A DNA stretch of 64,000 nt from CAVPFA01 sp963703655 (GTDB lineage Bacteria > Actinomycetota > Acidimicrobiia > Acidimicrobiales > Bog-793). Numbering within the stretch: the first letter of the stretch is position 1; the number at the start of each line of letters is the position of its first letter. Below, one piece after another: positions 18,059-28,235 of this stretch. The notes under the pieces were generated by a model, which was not told the DNA's origin, searched no databases, and saw only the letters and a list, made by a program, of their open reading frames with translations. The stretch covers positions 2,108,001 through 2,172,000 of the forward strand of contig CAVPFA010000003.1 of the NCBI GenBank assembly GCA_963703655.1, in the 5' to 3' direction. The position numbers were made by a program, and so were the translations under genes.

Positions 18059-21000
18059 ATGCGCTGCGCAACGTGCGAGGTCGAGAACCCGCCGGGAAGC
18101 AAGTTCTGCCTCGGGTGTGGCGCCGGCCTGGCGCGGTCGTGTCCCCGTTGCGGGACAGATCTTCCCTCGCATGCGCGGTTCTGCAACGAGTGCGGCACGA
18201 CGCTCACGGCCGCGGCGTCGCCGGCGCTCGCCGGCTTCGCCCCCGCGCCGGCTCCCACGGTGGTCCCACCGAGTCCTACCACAGAACGACGGCTGTGCTC
18301 GGTGCTGTTCGTCGACCTCGTCGGCTTCACGCCGCTCGCTGAGAAACGGGACCCCGAGGAGATCAGAGAGCTGCTCTCGCTCTATTTCGACCGTGCTCAG
18401 GCCATCATCGGCCACTACGGGGGAACCGTCGAGAAGTTCATCGGGGACGCCGTCATGGCCGTGTGGGGGGCGCCGGTGGCGAACGAGGACGACGCCGAGC
18501 GAGCGGTCCGGGCGGCCCTCGAGGTGGTGGCATCGGTCACAGAGCTGGGGATCGAGTCCGGCGTGGAGCTTGCAGCCCGAGCCGGGATCGTCACCGGAGA
18601 GGTCGCGATCACGATCGGCAAGGTGGCCGAGGGGATGGTGCTCGGCGACACCGTCAACGCTGCCTCGAGGGTCCAGAGCGTCGCCCCGCCGGGAGCCGTG
18701 CTCGTCGACGAGTCCACGTGGCGTGCCGCCTCGGGCGCGGTCGCGTTCAGCGAGGTGGGGACTCTTCATTTGAAGGGCAAGGAGGAGCCCGTCCAGGCCT
18801 GGCGGGCGCTTCGAGTCGTGGCCCAGCGCAAAGGCGTCGGACGGTCCGAGCGGCTGGAACCCCCGTTCGTCGGTCGCGGTGAGGAGCTCAGGCTCATCAA
18901 GGACCTGCTACACGCCACCTCGCGCGAGAAAAGGGCGCGTCTGGTGTCGGTGACGGGCATCCCTGGCATCGGCAAGAGCCGTCTTACCTGGGAATTCCTG
19001 AAGTACGTCGACGGCCTTGCGGAGACGGTCTACTGGCACCAGGGCCATTCCCCCGCCTACGGGGAGGGCATCACGTTCTGGGCGCTCGGCGAGATGGTGA
19101 GGATGCGCGCATCCATCAACGAGTCCGAGGACGCAGTCTCGTCGCGGTCCAAGCTCGCTGCATCGGTGGCCGAATTCGTTTCTGATCCCGACGAGCGAAG
19201 GTGGATCGAGCCGCGCCTCGCCCACCTCCTCGGGCTCGCCGAAGCGCCGGCCGGGGACCGTGAGGAGCTCTTTTCGGCCTGGCGGGCCTTCTTCGAGCGG
19301 ATCTCCTCGCAGGGCCCGACGGTCATGGTCTTCGAGGACCTGCAGTGGGCCGACCCCGGGCTCATCGACTTCGTCGAGTCGATCCTCGAGTGGTCGCGCA
19401 ACCACCCTCTGATGGTGATTGCGCTCGCTCGCCCAGAGCTTATTGACAGGAGACCGAATTGGGGAGCCGGCCAGCGCAGCTTCACCTCGCTGCACCTCGA
19501 GCCGCTCTCCGACCTCGCCATGGGTGAGCTACTCGACGGGTTCGTCCAAGGTCTCCCCGAGGAGGTCTCAGCCAAGCTTCTCGAGCGCGCCGAAGGCGTG
19601 CCCCTCTATGCCGTCGAGACCGTGCGCATGCTGGTCGACCGGGGGGTGCTTCTCGAGCACGGCGGTACCTACAGCGTCACCGGCGAGCTCGGTTCCCTCG
19701 AGATCCCCGAGACCCTCCAGGCGCTAATCGCGTCGCGCCTCGACGGGCTTCCAAGTGAGCAGCGATCACTGCTTCAAGACGCCGCCGTCCTTGGCAATTC
19801 CTTCGCGACCGAAGCCCTGGCCGTGGTGCACGGCGGAGATCGTGCGACCCTGGAGGCAAATCTCCGGGACCTAGTCCGAAAGGAGTTCCTCGGTCTCGAC
19901 ACCGACCCCCGCTCGCCAGAACGGGGCCAATACGGCTTCGTCCAGGGCCTGATCGGAGAAGTGGCCAGCTCGACACTGGCGAAGCGTGACCGCAGCGCCA
20001 AGCACCTCGCCGTCGCCCGCCACTTCGAGTCCCTGGACGACGACGAGCTGAGCGCGGTCGTTGCGGCCCACTTCCTCGAGGCGCACCGAGCGTCTCTTGA
20101 AGGTCCCGAGGCCGAGGAGATCGCGGCCGCTGCGCGGGACTGGCTTTCCCGTGCCGGACGACGGGCGCTCTCGCTCGGCTCGCCCGAGCAGGCGCTCGGT
20201 CTCTTCGAGCAGGCCTTGGAGGTGCCGGCGGGCGGGTCCGAGCGTGCCGCCCTCCTCGAACTGGCCGGCGAGGCCGCGCGAGCGCGCGTCGGACGATGAC
20301 GCGGCGCTGGTCCACCTTGAGGAGGCCATCGGCCACTACAAGCGAGCTGGCGACACGGCCGCGGTCGGTCGTGCCACCGTTGTCCTGGTCCGCTCCCTGG
20401 CGTTCGGTAAGAGTCACTTCTCCGAGGCGATCGAGCGCGCGGAACGTGCCTTCCTGGAGATCGAGCCCGGTGGCGACGAGCGGGTGACAGCAGACCTCGC
20501 CTGCGCGCTGTCATCGGCGCATGACAACGGCGGGTCGTCCGAGCGCTCCCTGGAGTGGTCCGAAACGGCCCTCATACTCGCCGAGAGCCTTGACGACACC
20601 GAGCTTCTCGCCCGCGCGATCGGCGCCAGAGCGGGCGCGCTGTTCGGTCTCGGGCGTCACCGGGAGGCTGTGGTCCTGGCGCGGGGTCAGGTGGCTCTCG
20701 CCGAAACGGCCGGTTCCCGCTTGGAGCAGGCGACTGGCGAGCTCTACTTGAGCGTCTTCGTCCAGCCTGACGATCCTCGCGAGGCATTGTCCGCAGCGAA
20801 CGAGGCCGCCGAGCTGGCCAGACGGTCCGGGCACAGACTGCTCGAGATCACGAACTTGCTCAACGCCGCCGAGATCTCGATCCTGCTCGGCGAGTGGAGT
20901 CACACCCGCGCGGCGTTCATCCAGCTCGGCCAAAGAGATCTCCCGGGGCATCAGAGGCCGTGGTTCGAGTGGTTGGTGGCGATGCTGGAGGCACTCACCG

Positions 21001-21572
21001 GAGACCCGGGCAGGGCATCGGTACGCCTCCAGCCATATGCCGACCTCGCCGCCACGACTGAGTTCCGCGCGACGCGGACCACCTATCTCAGGGCTCGCTC
21101 CATGGTGAGCCTCGCGGCCGGTGACCTCGAAGCGGCCAACCGAGAGGCAGCTGAGGCCGTGCACGCCGACCCCTTGGGAATCAACAGTCCGTACGCTCTC
21201 GCATTTCAGGCACGGGCTGCCCTGTGGCTGCACGACACAGAGCGTGTGAGCGAGGCTCTATTCGCGATGAAGAGCTTCCGCGGCCGGTGGATGGCGGCAG
21301 AGAGGTTAACGGTCGAGGCTGGGCTGGCGGCCCTCGAGAGTCGCATCGACGCGGCTGGCGAGGCGTACGGAAAGTCCATCGAGGCTTGGCGGTCGCTCGA
21401 CTGCACCCTCGACCTCGCCCTCTGCGAGCTGGACCTCGTCTCGTTGCTCGGCCACGACCACCCGGACGCCACCGCGGCCAAGGAGGCCAGGGACATCTTC
21501 ACGCAACTCGGAGCGGAGCCGTTCTTGGAACGGCTGAACCGAGCCACCTCAGCTGAAGAGGCATCGGGCTAG
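18059..21572 (+). CDS. Adenylate/guanylate cyclase - AAA ATPase - TPR regulator (frameshifted)
   Basis: A protein of about 1,170 aa. It opens with two zinc ribbons (CATC..CLGC, CPRC..CNEC). A class III cyclase domain follows (LFVDLVGFTPLAE and VEKFIGDAVMAVWG, with both metal aspartates), then an AAA/STAND ATPase (GIPGIGKSRLT; VFEDLQWADPG), and a helical TPR-like C-terminal half. ATG 18059 has GGAGG. A one-base insertion in a GC run at about 20265-20290 ends the first frame at 20299. The second frame continues smoothly (ASDDDAALVHLEEA). The interval is 3n+1, as predicted. Such multidomain cyclases are common in actinobacteria; the ligand is unknown. Confidence 0.88.
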
Positions 21573-21594
21573 AGACGAACCAGTGGAGGCTGAG

Positions 21595-22017
21595 ATGGAA
21601 GCGGGAAACAAGCGCCCATCCCGTCAGGTGATAGTGCCCGTAGCATGGGCGGACTTCTACCAGGAGACCCACATTCCGGCTGCGGTGAGAACGGGTGACA
21701 CGTTGCGCTTGACGGGACACACCGGCGAGACCGTCGACGGCGCGTTCTCCTCCGACCCGGAGTCCCAGATACGACAGGTGTTTCGCAATGTCGGCTTCAC
21801 CCTTGCAGACGCGGGAGCCGGCTGGTCCGACGTCGTCGAGATCAACTCGTACCATGTTGGCCTGCTGAGCCAGGCCGAAGCCGTTCTCAGGATCGCCGCC
21901 GAGTTCTTGGCGGACCCCTATCCAGCGTGGACCGCGGTGGGCGTGACCGAGCTCATCCTCCCGGAGGCACTTGTCGAGATCAGCTGTGTCGCCGTCGTCC
22001 CAACCGACAGGACATAG
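21595..22017 (+). CDS. RidA/YjgF-family protein
   Basis: A protein of 140 aa with the RidA pattern: VRTGDTLRLTGHTGE, QIRQVFRNVGFTLADAGAGWSDVVEINSYH and PAWTAVGVTELILPEALVEI, including the penultimate-strand Glu. RidA proteins hydrolyse reactive enamine/imine intermediates. ATG 21595 is preceded by GGAGG, so it is preferred over GTG 21583. Confidence 0.85.
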   Translation: MEAGNKRPSRQVIVPVAWADFYQETHIPAAVRTGDTLRLTGHTGETVDGAFSSDPESQIRQVFRNVGFTLADAGAGWSDVVEINSYHVGLLSQAEAVLRIAAEFLADPYPAWTAVGVTELILPEALVEISCVAVVPTDRT

Positions 22018-22043
22018 GCCGGCACCGCTCGCGCGACAGCCGG

Positions 22044-24059
22044 CTACGACCGGTTGGCGGTCCTGAAATACCAGTACTCCGGGGTGAGCGTCCCGAGCGA
22101 GTTGAGCGGCGCAACGCCGCCGAGGTCGTTCGAGACTTCGTAGACAGCTACGGAGTCGTTCGGCTGCCAGATGACCGGCAGCTGTTCGGCGAGGTAGTTC
22201 TCGTAGTCGAAGAGAGCCAGGCGGTTGAACAGACCGCCGGAGTCGTCGGGGGCCTCGCTCTCACTGATCAGCCGATCCGCAGTCGCGTTGTCGTAACTCC
22301 CGGCATTGGCGCCGGCACCCCGATAGAACAAGTAGTCGCCGGTCGGCATGGTGTCCGGCGAATAGATCCACGACCCGCCCCAGCCGTTCACCTCCCACGC
22401 GCAGGCGTTGGCAGGGGCGCCCTTTCTTCGGCACGGCGAGAGTATCGCGAGGAGGGATCCGAAGTTTTCCCCCAGCGGCTCGGCTTCGATTCCGTACCTC
22501 GCCCATTCCGAGCTCTCGGCCACTGCCGACTCGAGGGTGACAGCTGCGGAGCTGTTCGTGTAGAGCAGGGTGAACCGCAGAGGTGTGCCCGCCTTGATCC
22601 CGCTTCCGCAGTCGGTCGGCCCGGTCCCAGGTCGTTCACACACATCAGCGGCGCTTCCGGTGCGCCGCACCCAACCATGGCTTCTAAGGAGCCGCACGGC
22701 CCTGTTCGGGTTGAACGCGTAGAGATTCACCCCTTCCTGGGCCGACAGGAACGGGCTCGCCAGAGCGGCCGGCACCGGGCCGTAGACGGGCTCGCCGTAG
22801 CCGCGGTACACCACCTTGATGAGCCCCAGCTGGTCGACGAGCAGTTGCAGGGCCTGACGGATGTACAGCTGTCGGAAGATCGGGTTCGTCGCCCCCCCTT
22901 CCTCCGTCGACTCGTAGTTCTCCGGCCAATAGCTGATGGCCCAGTACGGGTCGACGTCGAGCGTGAAACGGTCGGCGAGCGCGGGCAAGTTGGCGCCGGC
23001 CGAGCCGGGGGGACCCGTGTTCCGAGGAAGGTCGTCGATAAAAACAGCGCTCACGTCAGGAGCTCCAGGGCCGCCGCGGACGACAGCGGCGAGTGCGGCG
23101 GGTGCGTTGGAATACGCCACCTCGACGAACTTCGGAATGATCGGGCGCTGCGGACCGGAGTAGGCGAGGTTCGGGACGAAGGTGACTTGGCCGGTCGAGA
23201 CGTCGTAGCTCGACAGCCGCCAGGGCCCGTCCACGACCTGCCAGAGCGGGTTCGAGCCGTAGGTATCAAGATCCCCGCTCATTGTCGGATTCACCGAAGT
23301 CCCGTCGCGGTCGGTGTCGAAGGCCCATACCCGCTGACAGGCAACCGCCGTCGCTCGCCCGTCCATTTCTCCAGCGAGAACAGTCCCACAGCCTCCCGAG
23401 CCGGGTCGGCCGCGTAACGACGTGATGTCCCAAGCCTCCGGCATGGGGGTGATCTGTGAGAGGGCGTTGTAGAGGAGCCACCCGATGGCGTACGGGCGGT
23501 CAAAGGTGACCGTCACCAGATCGCCCTGCGGGCCGTCGGGTGCCGAGAAGGCCACGACGTTGTACGGGAAGCCCGCGGGCGACGCCTCCCCCCAGCAGGG
23601 TCCCCCGCAGTCGGTCTTCTCGCCCTCGGACATCATCATGTTCATCCAAAAGATGACGCTCTGGGCATCGACGCGCTCGCCGTTCGAGAAGCGCCAGCCC
23701 TTCAGCACGATCCTTGCTGTGCGTCCCCCATTTGCCGACGTTGGCGTCAACGCGAATGACAGTTGGTCGTTGAAGGCCGGCGAGGCGGACGTCAACTGGC
23801 CGAACCAGTAGAGGGGGCGGTACATGAGGTACTGGAACTCCGGATAGTTCGCTTGGGTGGCGTGATCGGCGCCACCGAAGGGAAAGATCCATTGCGGGAG
23901 AGCGCCCTCGGCCCAGTACACGGTGCCACCCCTGATTCGGCCCTCTGCATGACCGTGTCCGATGTCAGTTGTCGACGTGCAGCCACCTAGGACAATTGCC
24001 GTGGCGGCAAGGGCCGTGCGCAGGTAGCTCAACCGACGCGGGCGCCGGGGCCAGGTCAT
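22044..24059 (-). CDS. Family 5 ABC solute-binding lipoprotein
   Basis: A protein of 671 aa with an N-terminal hydrophobic stretch ending in the lipobox VLGGC (Cys 27), then the SBP_bac_5 layout (PLYWFGQLTSASPAFNDQLSF, VLKGWRFSNGERVDAQ, NPIFRQLYIRQALQLLVDQ, SYDNATADRLI). It should be anchored on the outer face of the membrane. No permease or ATPase genes lie beside it, so it is an orphan or serves a transporter encoded elsewhere. Confidence 0.88.
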   Translation of the reverse strand: MTWPRRPRRLSYLRTALAATAIVLGGCTSTTDIGHGHAEGRIRGGTVYWAEGALPQWIFPFGGADHATQANYPEFQYLMYRPLYWFGQLTSASPAFNDQLSFALTPTSANGGRTARIVLKGWRFSNGERVDAQSVIFWMNMMMSEGEKTDCGGPCWGEASPAGFPYNVVAFSAPDGPQGDLVTVTFDRPYAIGWLLYNALSQITPMPEAWDITSLRGRPGSGGCGTVLAGEMDGRATAVACQRVWAFDTDRDGTSVNPTMSGDLDTYGSNPLWQVVDGPWRLSSYDVSTGQVTFVPNLAYSGPQRPIIPKFVEVAYSNAPAALAAVVRGGPGAPDVSAVFIDDLPRNTGPPGSAGANLPALADRFTLDVDPYWAISYWPENYESTEEGGATNPIFRQLYIRQALQLLVDQLGLIKVVYRGYGEPVYGPVPAALASPFLSAQEGVNLYAFNPNRAVRLLRSHGWVRRTGSAADVCERPGTGPTDCGSGIKAGTPLRFTLLYTNSSAAVTLESAVAESSEWARYGIEAEPLGENFGSLLAILSPCRRKGAPANACAWEVNGWGGSWIYSPDTMPTGDYLFYRGAGANAGSYDNATADRLISESEAPDDSGGLFNRLALFDYENYLAEQLPVIWQPNDSVAVYEVSNDLGGVAPLNSLGTLTPEYWYFRTANRS

Positions 24060-24314
24060 CCGGTCACGTCACCCCCATCTCGCGCCATGTTCGCAGCCGG
24101 TACCACCCGTGAGCGCCGGCGTTACTAAGTCCCTTGTCTGAGCCCGATTGCCCAGCCGCGAATCTTAGGGGCCTCGACGTGCAATCGGCGGGCCACCGGC
24201 GAGTCGGCAGCCTGATCGTGCGTGACGGAACGGGCTGCACCTCCTCCAACCTTCTTCGGTGGGCTGCCGGCACGACATCGAGTGAATCGATCGTTCACGA
24301 CGGTTGTTTGGCCG

Positions 24315-24764
24315 TTATCGAATTACTTCGGTTCCGTACTTCGCCATCGTTCGGCCGATGTCGGCGGGGTTGAGCATCCCGTGATCGTCGACGGAGAGCT
24401 TGCTCAGGTCGCGGAAGTACTCGACATACAGGTCGGGAGTGAGCGTGCAAATGAACTTGGCTGGCTCACCGAAGGGGTTGCAGAAGGTGTGTGGCGTCCC
24501 GGCGGGAATCGTGACGCACGATCCGGCCTCCACATCGACGCTGTCGGCTGCCTCGGTGAATCTGAGCATGCCGTCGATCACGATGAATATCTCGTCGTGA
24601 TCTCGGTGAACGTGCTGGGGCGGGCCGGTCGGGCTAGGCGGCACCATGGCCTCGACGATGCCTACCCGATGCTCGGTGTGTGAGCCGTCCTCGATGATGC
24701 GGCAGCGGATCGGCCCGCCGCCGGACTGCTCGCCGTCGCTCGGCCGTACGATCAAGATGGGCAT
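24315..24764 (-). CDS. Cupin-domain protein
   Basis: A protein of 149 aa with cupin motif 1 (PPQHVHRDHDEIFIVIDG) and motif 2 (IPAGTPHTFCNP), giving three His and a Glu as metal ligands. ATG 24764 follows AAAGGAG by 5 nt. It is the last gene of the VOC-DUF5519-cupin run. It could be a dioxygenase, an isomerase or a ligand-binding protein. Confidence 0.85.
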   Translation of the reverse strand: MPILIVRPSDGEQSGGGPIRCRIIEDGSHTEHRVGIVEAMVPPSPTGPPQHVHRDHDEIFIVIDGMLRFTEAADSVDVEAGSCVTIPAGTPHTFCNPFGEPAKFICTLTPDLYVEYFRDLSKLSVDDHGMLNPADIGRTMAKYGTEVIR

Positions 24765-24774
24765 GAGAGCTCCT

Positions 24775-25290
24775 TTACGAAGATGGATATTCGTAGGTAA
24801 CTGCTGACGCGCTGGCCTTTTCGTCGAGGGCGAACTCGTAGGACGAGCGGACCAGTCGCAGGACAACTTGACACTCGATGTCGTCGCGAGGGGCGTAGAT
24901 CATGACGATGGTGCCCGGCGCCTGGCCGGTCTGCACGAGGAAGTGGGGCTCGCCCCATCCTGCGGCCTTGGCGGCGGCGGCTAATGGCAGCGGCAACGCG
25001 GCGTGGAGGCTCCAGTCACCCTGCGCGTGCACGTGGCAGAACTCTCGGCCGATCAAGAACGCCTCCGCCGGCCCACCCGCCATGCTGTCGTCCAAGGTGA
25101 GTGCACGGGCGCCCTCCACCGAGATCTTGGATGGCTGCCCGAGCACGTACCGCCACGTCAGTGCCTCGACAAGAATGGCATCCACGTGCCGGCCGTCATC
25201 GGGTTGTTGGTCTAGTTGACGGTGGGGGAGCTCGGTGCTGGTACTTGGTCGCTGCCCGTCACGCGGCGGCAGCTGCAGCGGTCCGGCCAT
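24775..25290 (-). CDS. DUF5519 'luciferase family' protein
   Basis: A protein of 171 aa with the pattern LPHRQLDQQPD, SKISVEGARALTLDDSMAGGPAEAFLIGREFCHVHAQGDWSLHAALP, then GWGEPHFLVQTG and IYAPRDDIECQVVLRLVRSSYEFA. I recognise this as the small DUF5519 family, called 'luciferase' in many annotations without evidence of light emission. ATG 25290 lies one base after the VOC stop. Function unknown. Confidence 0.75.
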   Translation of the reverse strand: MAGPLQLPPRDGQRPSTSTELPHRQLDQQPDDGRHVDAILVEALTWRYVLGQPSKISVEGARALTLDDSMAGGPAEAFLIGREFCHVHAQGDWSLHAALPLPLAAAAKAAGWGEPHFLVQTGQAPGTIVMIYAPRDDIECQVVLRLVRSSYEFALDEKASASAVTYEYPSS

Positions 25291-25291
25291 C

Positions 25292-25741
25292 TCAGCCGCC
25301 GAACCAGAAAAGCTCGATCGGGATTCCGTCCGGGTCACGGAATGCGACCAAGGCGTGCGGCACCGGCTCCTCCGTCTCGAACAGTGCTCCGTGCTCAACA
25401 CCGACGGCGTCGAGGTGGGTGATCCACTCGTCGAGGGCCTCCCGACTGGTGACTTGAAGCGCCAGGTGGTCAAGTCCAGTGCGCAGCTCGCTGAACGTTC
25501 GCCGGTCGGCGTCGGGATGGTGGTCGAGCCCTAGGAAAAGCCCGCTGCCGGGATGGGTCATGACTACGGCGTAGCCCTCGCCGGTCCCGTGCGGTTCGGC
25601 GAAGGCTCGGACAAGTCCCAGAACCTGGTTGTACCAGGCCTCGCTGGCGGCGATGTCGCGGACGGTGAGGCCGACGTGGTGAAGCCCGGTCACCGTCGGA
25701 ACCGTGCGGCTGGATGCGGTTGTCTCGGTAGCGGTGGTCAC
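25292..25741 (-). CDS. VOC-family (glyoxalase/dioxygenase fold) protein
   Basis: A protein of 149 aa with two beta-alpha-beta-beta-beta modules: GLHHVGLTVRDIAASEAWYNQVLGL (metal His) and TGLDHLALQV with a final FRDPDGIPIELFWF (metal Glu). GTG 25741 is preceded by GGAGG. It is the first gene of a three-gene operon that faces a TetR regulator across an operator region. Confidence 0.88.
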   Translation of the reverse strand: MTTATETTASSRTVPTVTGLHHVGLTVRDIAASEAWYNQVLGLVRAFAEPHGTGEGYAVVMTHPGSGLFLGLDHHPDADRRTFSELRTGLDHLALQVTSREALDEWITHLDAVGVEHGALFETEEPVPHALVAFRDPDGIPIELFWFGG

Positions 25742-25766
25742 TGTGCCCTCCTGCGGGTCATCTGAA

Positions 25767-25805
25767 ATGAGACTCCGTGTCTCATAGTGAGACTTTGAGT
25801 ATCAT
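25767..25805. promoter_or_regulatory. Tandem TetR-type operators
   Basis: ATGAGAC-TCCGT-GTCTCAT (25767-25785) is a perfect palindrome with 7-bp arms. A second copy, GTGAGAC-TTTGA-GTATCAT (25787-25805), is 20 bp further on with two arm mismatches. Both lie between the divergent VOC operon and the TetR gene, the normal place for autoregulation and repression. Confidence 0.75.
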
Positions 25806-25840
25806 GCACGCAAGGACCGTTCGTGTCAAGGAGTGAGGCG

Positions 25841-26458
25841 ATGGAGGATTCACGCAACAAAGCGCTGTCCGGTCCGAGGGAGCGCACCCTGCGTCTGCTG
25901 CGCGAGGCCTCCCGGGAGCTCTTGCGTACCGGAGGTCCGCTCACTGTGGCGGCAGTCGCCGAGCTCGCCGGCGTGTCGCGGGCAACTGCCTATCGCTATT
26001 TCCCCAACAACGACGCTGTGGTGCTAAACGCGACGATGCCGCTCGTCGAAGACCCGTTCAACGACATCGACCGTGACCGCTCGGGGGCCGCGTCACCCGG
26101 CGAGCTAACCGTCAAGGCCGCCGACCTTGTACGAATGACGGCAACTTGGGCATTCGACCACGAGACCGAGCTGCGCACGATGCTGCGCCTCTCCTTGACG
26201 CCCGAGCGAAAAGAGGTGAAGCCCAGGCGCGGCCTGACCAACCGAGGTCGATGGATCAGGGCGCTGCTCGAAGACCTGCCCAGTGATGTCCCGCCGGCGG
26301 CGCGCGATCGTCTCGCGACCGCCCTTATCCCGCTGTTCGGAGCCGACGCCGTCGTCTGGACCACCGACATCGCCGACCTACCTCGTGAAAAGGCTATCGA
26401 GCTCCTCGTTTGGATGGCGAAGGTACTCATCGCCGCCACGCTGGACGGACTTGAGTAG
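25841..26458 (+). CDS. TetR-family transcriptional regulator
   Basis: A protein of 205 aa with an N-terminal HTH (RTLRLLREASRELLR... LTVAAVAELAGVSRATAYRYFPNNDAV) and a helical ligand domain. ATG 25841 has AAGGAG 7 nt upstream, so it is preferred to GTG 25823. It is divergent from the VOC-DUF5519-cupin operon and probably represses both via the tandem palindromes. Confidence 0.9.
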   Translation: MEDSRNKALSGPRERTLRLLREASRELLRTGGPLTVAAVAELAGVSRATAYRYFPNNDAVVLNATMPLVEDPFNDIDRDRSGAASPGELTVKAADLVRMTATWAFDHETELRTMLRLSLTPERKEVKPRRGLTNRGRWIRALLEDLPSDVPPAARDRLATALIPLFGADAVVWTTDIADLPREKAIELLVWMAKVLIAATLDGLE

Positions 26459-26542
26459 CGCAGCTTGACCTCAGGTGGCGTCTCCTCGGGCGGACTACGT
26501 GCTCGGCGCCCTACTACAGGCCTACATGGAGTGGTGACTAAT

Positions 26543-26554
26543 CTTAGAGTAGAC
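26543..26554. promoter_or_regulatory. Possible operator half shared with the second TetR gene
   Basis: CTTAGAGTAGAC matches, at 11 of 12 bases in reverse complement, the sequence GTTTACTCTAAG at 28083-28094 in front of the second TetR gene. It lies just upstream of the NmrA remnant/SnoaL pair. Confidence 0.4.
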
Positions 26555-26595
26555 CCTACTGGCCGACCGGGCCTGAGTCGCTTTCGGGAGACGAC

Positions 26596-26841
26596 GTGGC
26601 CGAGATCTTCACCAAGGTTCTTGGCCGCCTGATCACCTTTCACCCGATCTCCTTTGAGGAACAAAAGCAGGCGATGATCGACGTCGGTCTCCCCGAACCC
26701 GTCGCCAAGGACAACGCCCTCGCGGTCGCCTGGATGGCCGATGGCGATTGCGACTACATCACCGACGAGGCGCCGTTCCGGCTGTTGCCAAGAGCAGCAC
26801 TTTCGCATCAAAGGGAACCAACCAGCAGAAAGGCCGCCTGA
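26596..26841 (+). pseudogene. C-terminal remnant of an NmrA-like NAD(P)-binding protein
   Basis: The frame of 81 codons reads AEIFTKVLGRLITFHPISFEEQKQAMIDVGLP, which matches the C-terminal substrate-domain region of NmrA/SDR-like oxidoreductases. The nucleotide-binding N-terminal domain is absent upstream, and the last 15-20 codons look frameshifted. The stop overlaps the SnoaL start (TGATG). Probably the 3' end left after a deletion. Confidence 0.55.
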
Positions 26842-27296
26842 TGACTACAAACAAGGAAACGACGGGTCGGACCAAGCACCTGCCTGCGCTCATGACGAGG
26901 GGTGACGATCTCTTCAACGCGCGCGACTGGACCGAGTTGGACGACGTGCACCACCCGGACATGATCGCGTTCATCCCTGGGAGCGCAGAGCCGATCTACG
27001 GACGGAAGGCCCACGGCGAGGCGATGCAGCAGCTGGTCCGGATGTTCCCCGATGTCCTCGTGCACCTCCCATACCCGATCCAGTTCGGAGACGACGACTG
27101 GATCACCGTGGTCACCAACGCCACCGGAACGTTCAGGGGAGAGATGATCCTGCCCGACGGGAATGTGATTCCACCGACCGGAAAGGCTTTCGACCTCGAG
27201 TTCGCCCAGACCAGCAAGTGGGCCGGTGACCAGCTCATCGTCATCTCCGCCTTCTGGGACTCCGCTGTTCAGAGGCGACAGATCGGCCTCGCGTAA
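26841..27296 (+). CDS. SnoaL-like / ester-cyclase-type polyketide-cyclase fold protein
   Basis: A protein of 151 aa: RGDDLFNARDWTELDDVHHPDMIAF, YGRKAHGEAMQQLVRMFPDV and TVVTNATGTFRGEMILPDGNVIPPTGKAFDLEF. This is the NTF2-like SnoaL layout. The ATG shares one base with the stop of the NmrA remnant, so both were one operon. Function is not predictable beyond a small-molecule binding or cyclising fold. Confidence 0.75.
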   Translation: MTTNKETTGRTKHLPALMTRGDDLFNARDWTELDDVHHPDMIAFIPGSAEPIYGRKAHGEAMQQLVRMFPDVLVHLPYPIQFGDDDWITVVTNATGTFRGEMILPDGNVIPPTGKAFDLEFAQTSKWAGDQLIVISAFWDSAVQRRQIGLA

Positions 27297-27401
27297 GTAA
27301 GAGCGGCGTCGGTCGGTTCGTGCGACGTGTCACACCCACCGGCCGCCGTTGCCGGCCAGTAGACCGGTTATCTTCGCCTGCGGGTCCACTTACTCCGAGG
27401 T

Positions 27402-28065
27402 TCAGCGACGAAGACGACGGCCGTCTGGCCTAGACCGTGTTGACGACTCGGAGACCTGGAACCACCGGTCGAGCTCATCCAGCATTTCCCCGATGATCGG
27501 ATGTAGCTCAGCTGCGATCTTGGCCTGACTGTGACCCTTGCGCGTGCGATTGCCGGCCTCAAGGATGATGACCTGGAACACACCGGCCAGCGTCATCCCC
27601 TGGAGTCTGGCGATCTCCGGCGCAACCTCGGTGGTGTCGGCGATGGCGGAGGCGATGGCGGCGGCTTGCCGGTCTGTCATCTCCAGCGCCAAGCGGTGCA
27701 CGGCCGGGGCTGATGGCCGCCAAGTAGCCGAGTTCGCCGCGCCACTGGTTGCGCGGGATGCTGCGAATTCCCTTGACCGACCCCAAGACGAAGTCGCGAA
27801 CGGCGGCTGCAGCAGTCGTCCACGGCGGGCGGGAACGAATCAGATCGCACAGCCGGTCTCGAACCTCTTGGTCTCGATCGATGACCAACTGTTCCTTGCT
27901 CGGGAAGTAGTTGTAGACAGTCTGCTCCGCCACCTCGGCCTCGCGCGCGACGTCGGTCACGGCAACCTTTTCATATCCTCGCTCGGCGAAGAGTCGGGCG
28001 GCAGTGTCGGCGATCAGCCGCCGGGTGCGGGACTTCTTGAGTTCACGCAGTCCTGCGCTTGCCAT
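27402..28065 (-). CDS. TetR-family transcriptional regulator (frameshifted)
   Basis: About 220 aa when a one-base insertion at about 27705-27712 (CCCCGGCC) is bridged. The N-terminal part has a classical TetR HTH (LIADTAARLFAERGYEKVAVTDVAREAEVAEQTVYNYFPSKEQL). The second frame continues HRLALEMTDRQAAAIASAIAD to the end. The interval is 3n+1, fitting one extra base. It faces the SnoaL gene convergently and shares a promoter motif with it. Confidence 0.85.
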
Positions 28066-28067
28066 GA

Positions 28068-28100
28068 CTCAAGCATATAACGGTTTACTCTAAGCTTGAG
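28068..28100. promoter_or_regulatory. Inverted repeat before the second TetR gene
   Basis: CTCAAGC (28068-28074) and GCTTGAG (28094-28100) form 7-bp arms, and the right arm is part of the near-palindrome CTCTAAGCTTGAG. The stretch GTTTACTCTAAG (28083-28094) recurs upstream of the SnoaL operon. Probably the autoregulatory operator. Confidence 0.5.
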
Positions 28101-28235
28101 GCTCACCCCATTCTGGATCGTTACGCGGAGGCAAATCGACGAAGGGTCACAGAGGCCGGGGCTTCTGATTCTCTTCAGATGCTTTGGCTTGGTCCACAGC
28201 TGTCTCGGCTTTCGGGGACGGCGACCGACGGTAGG

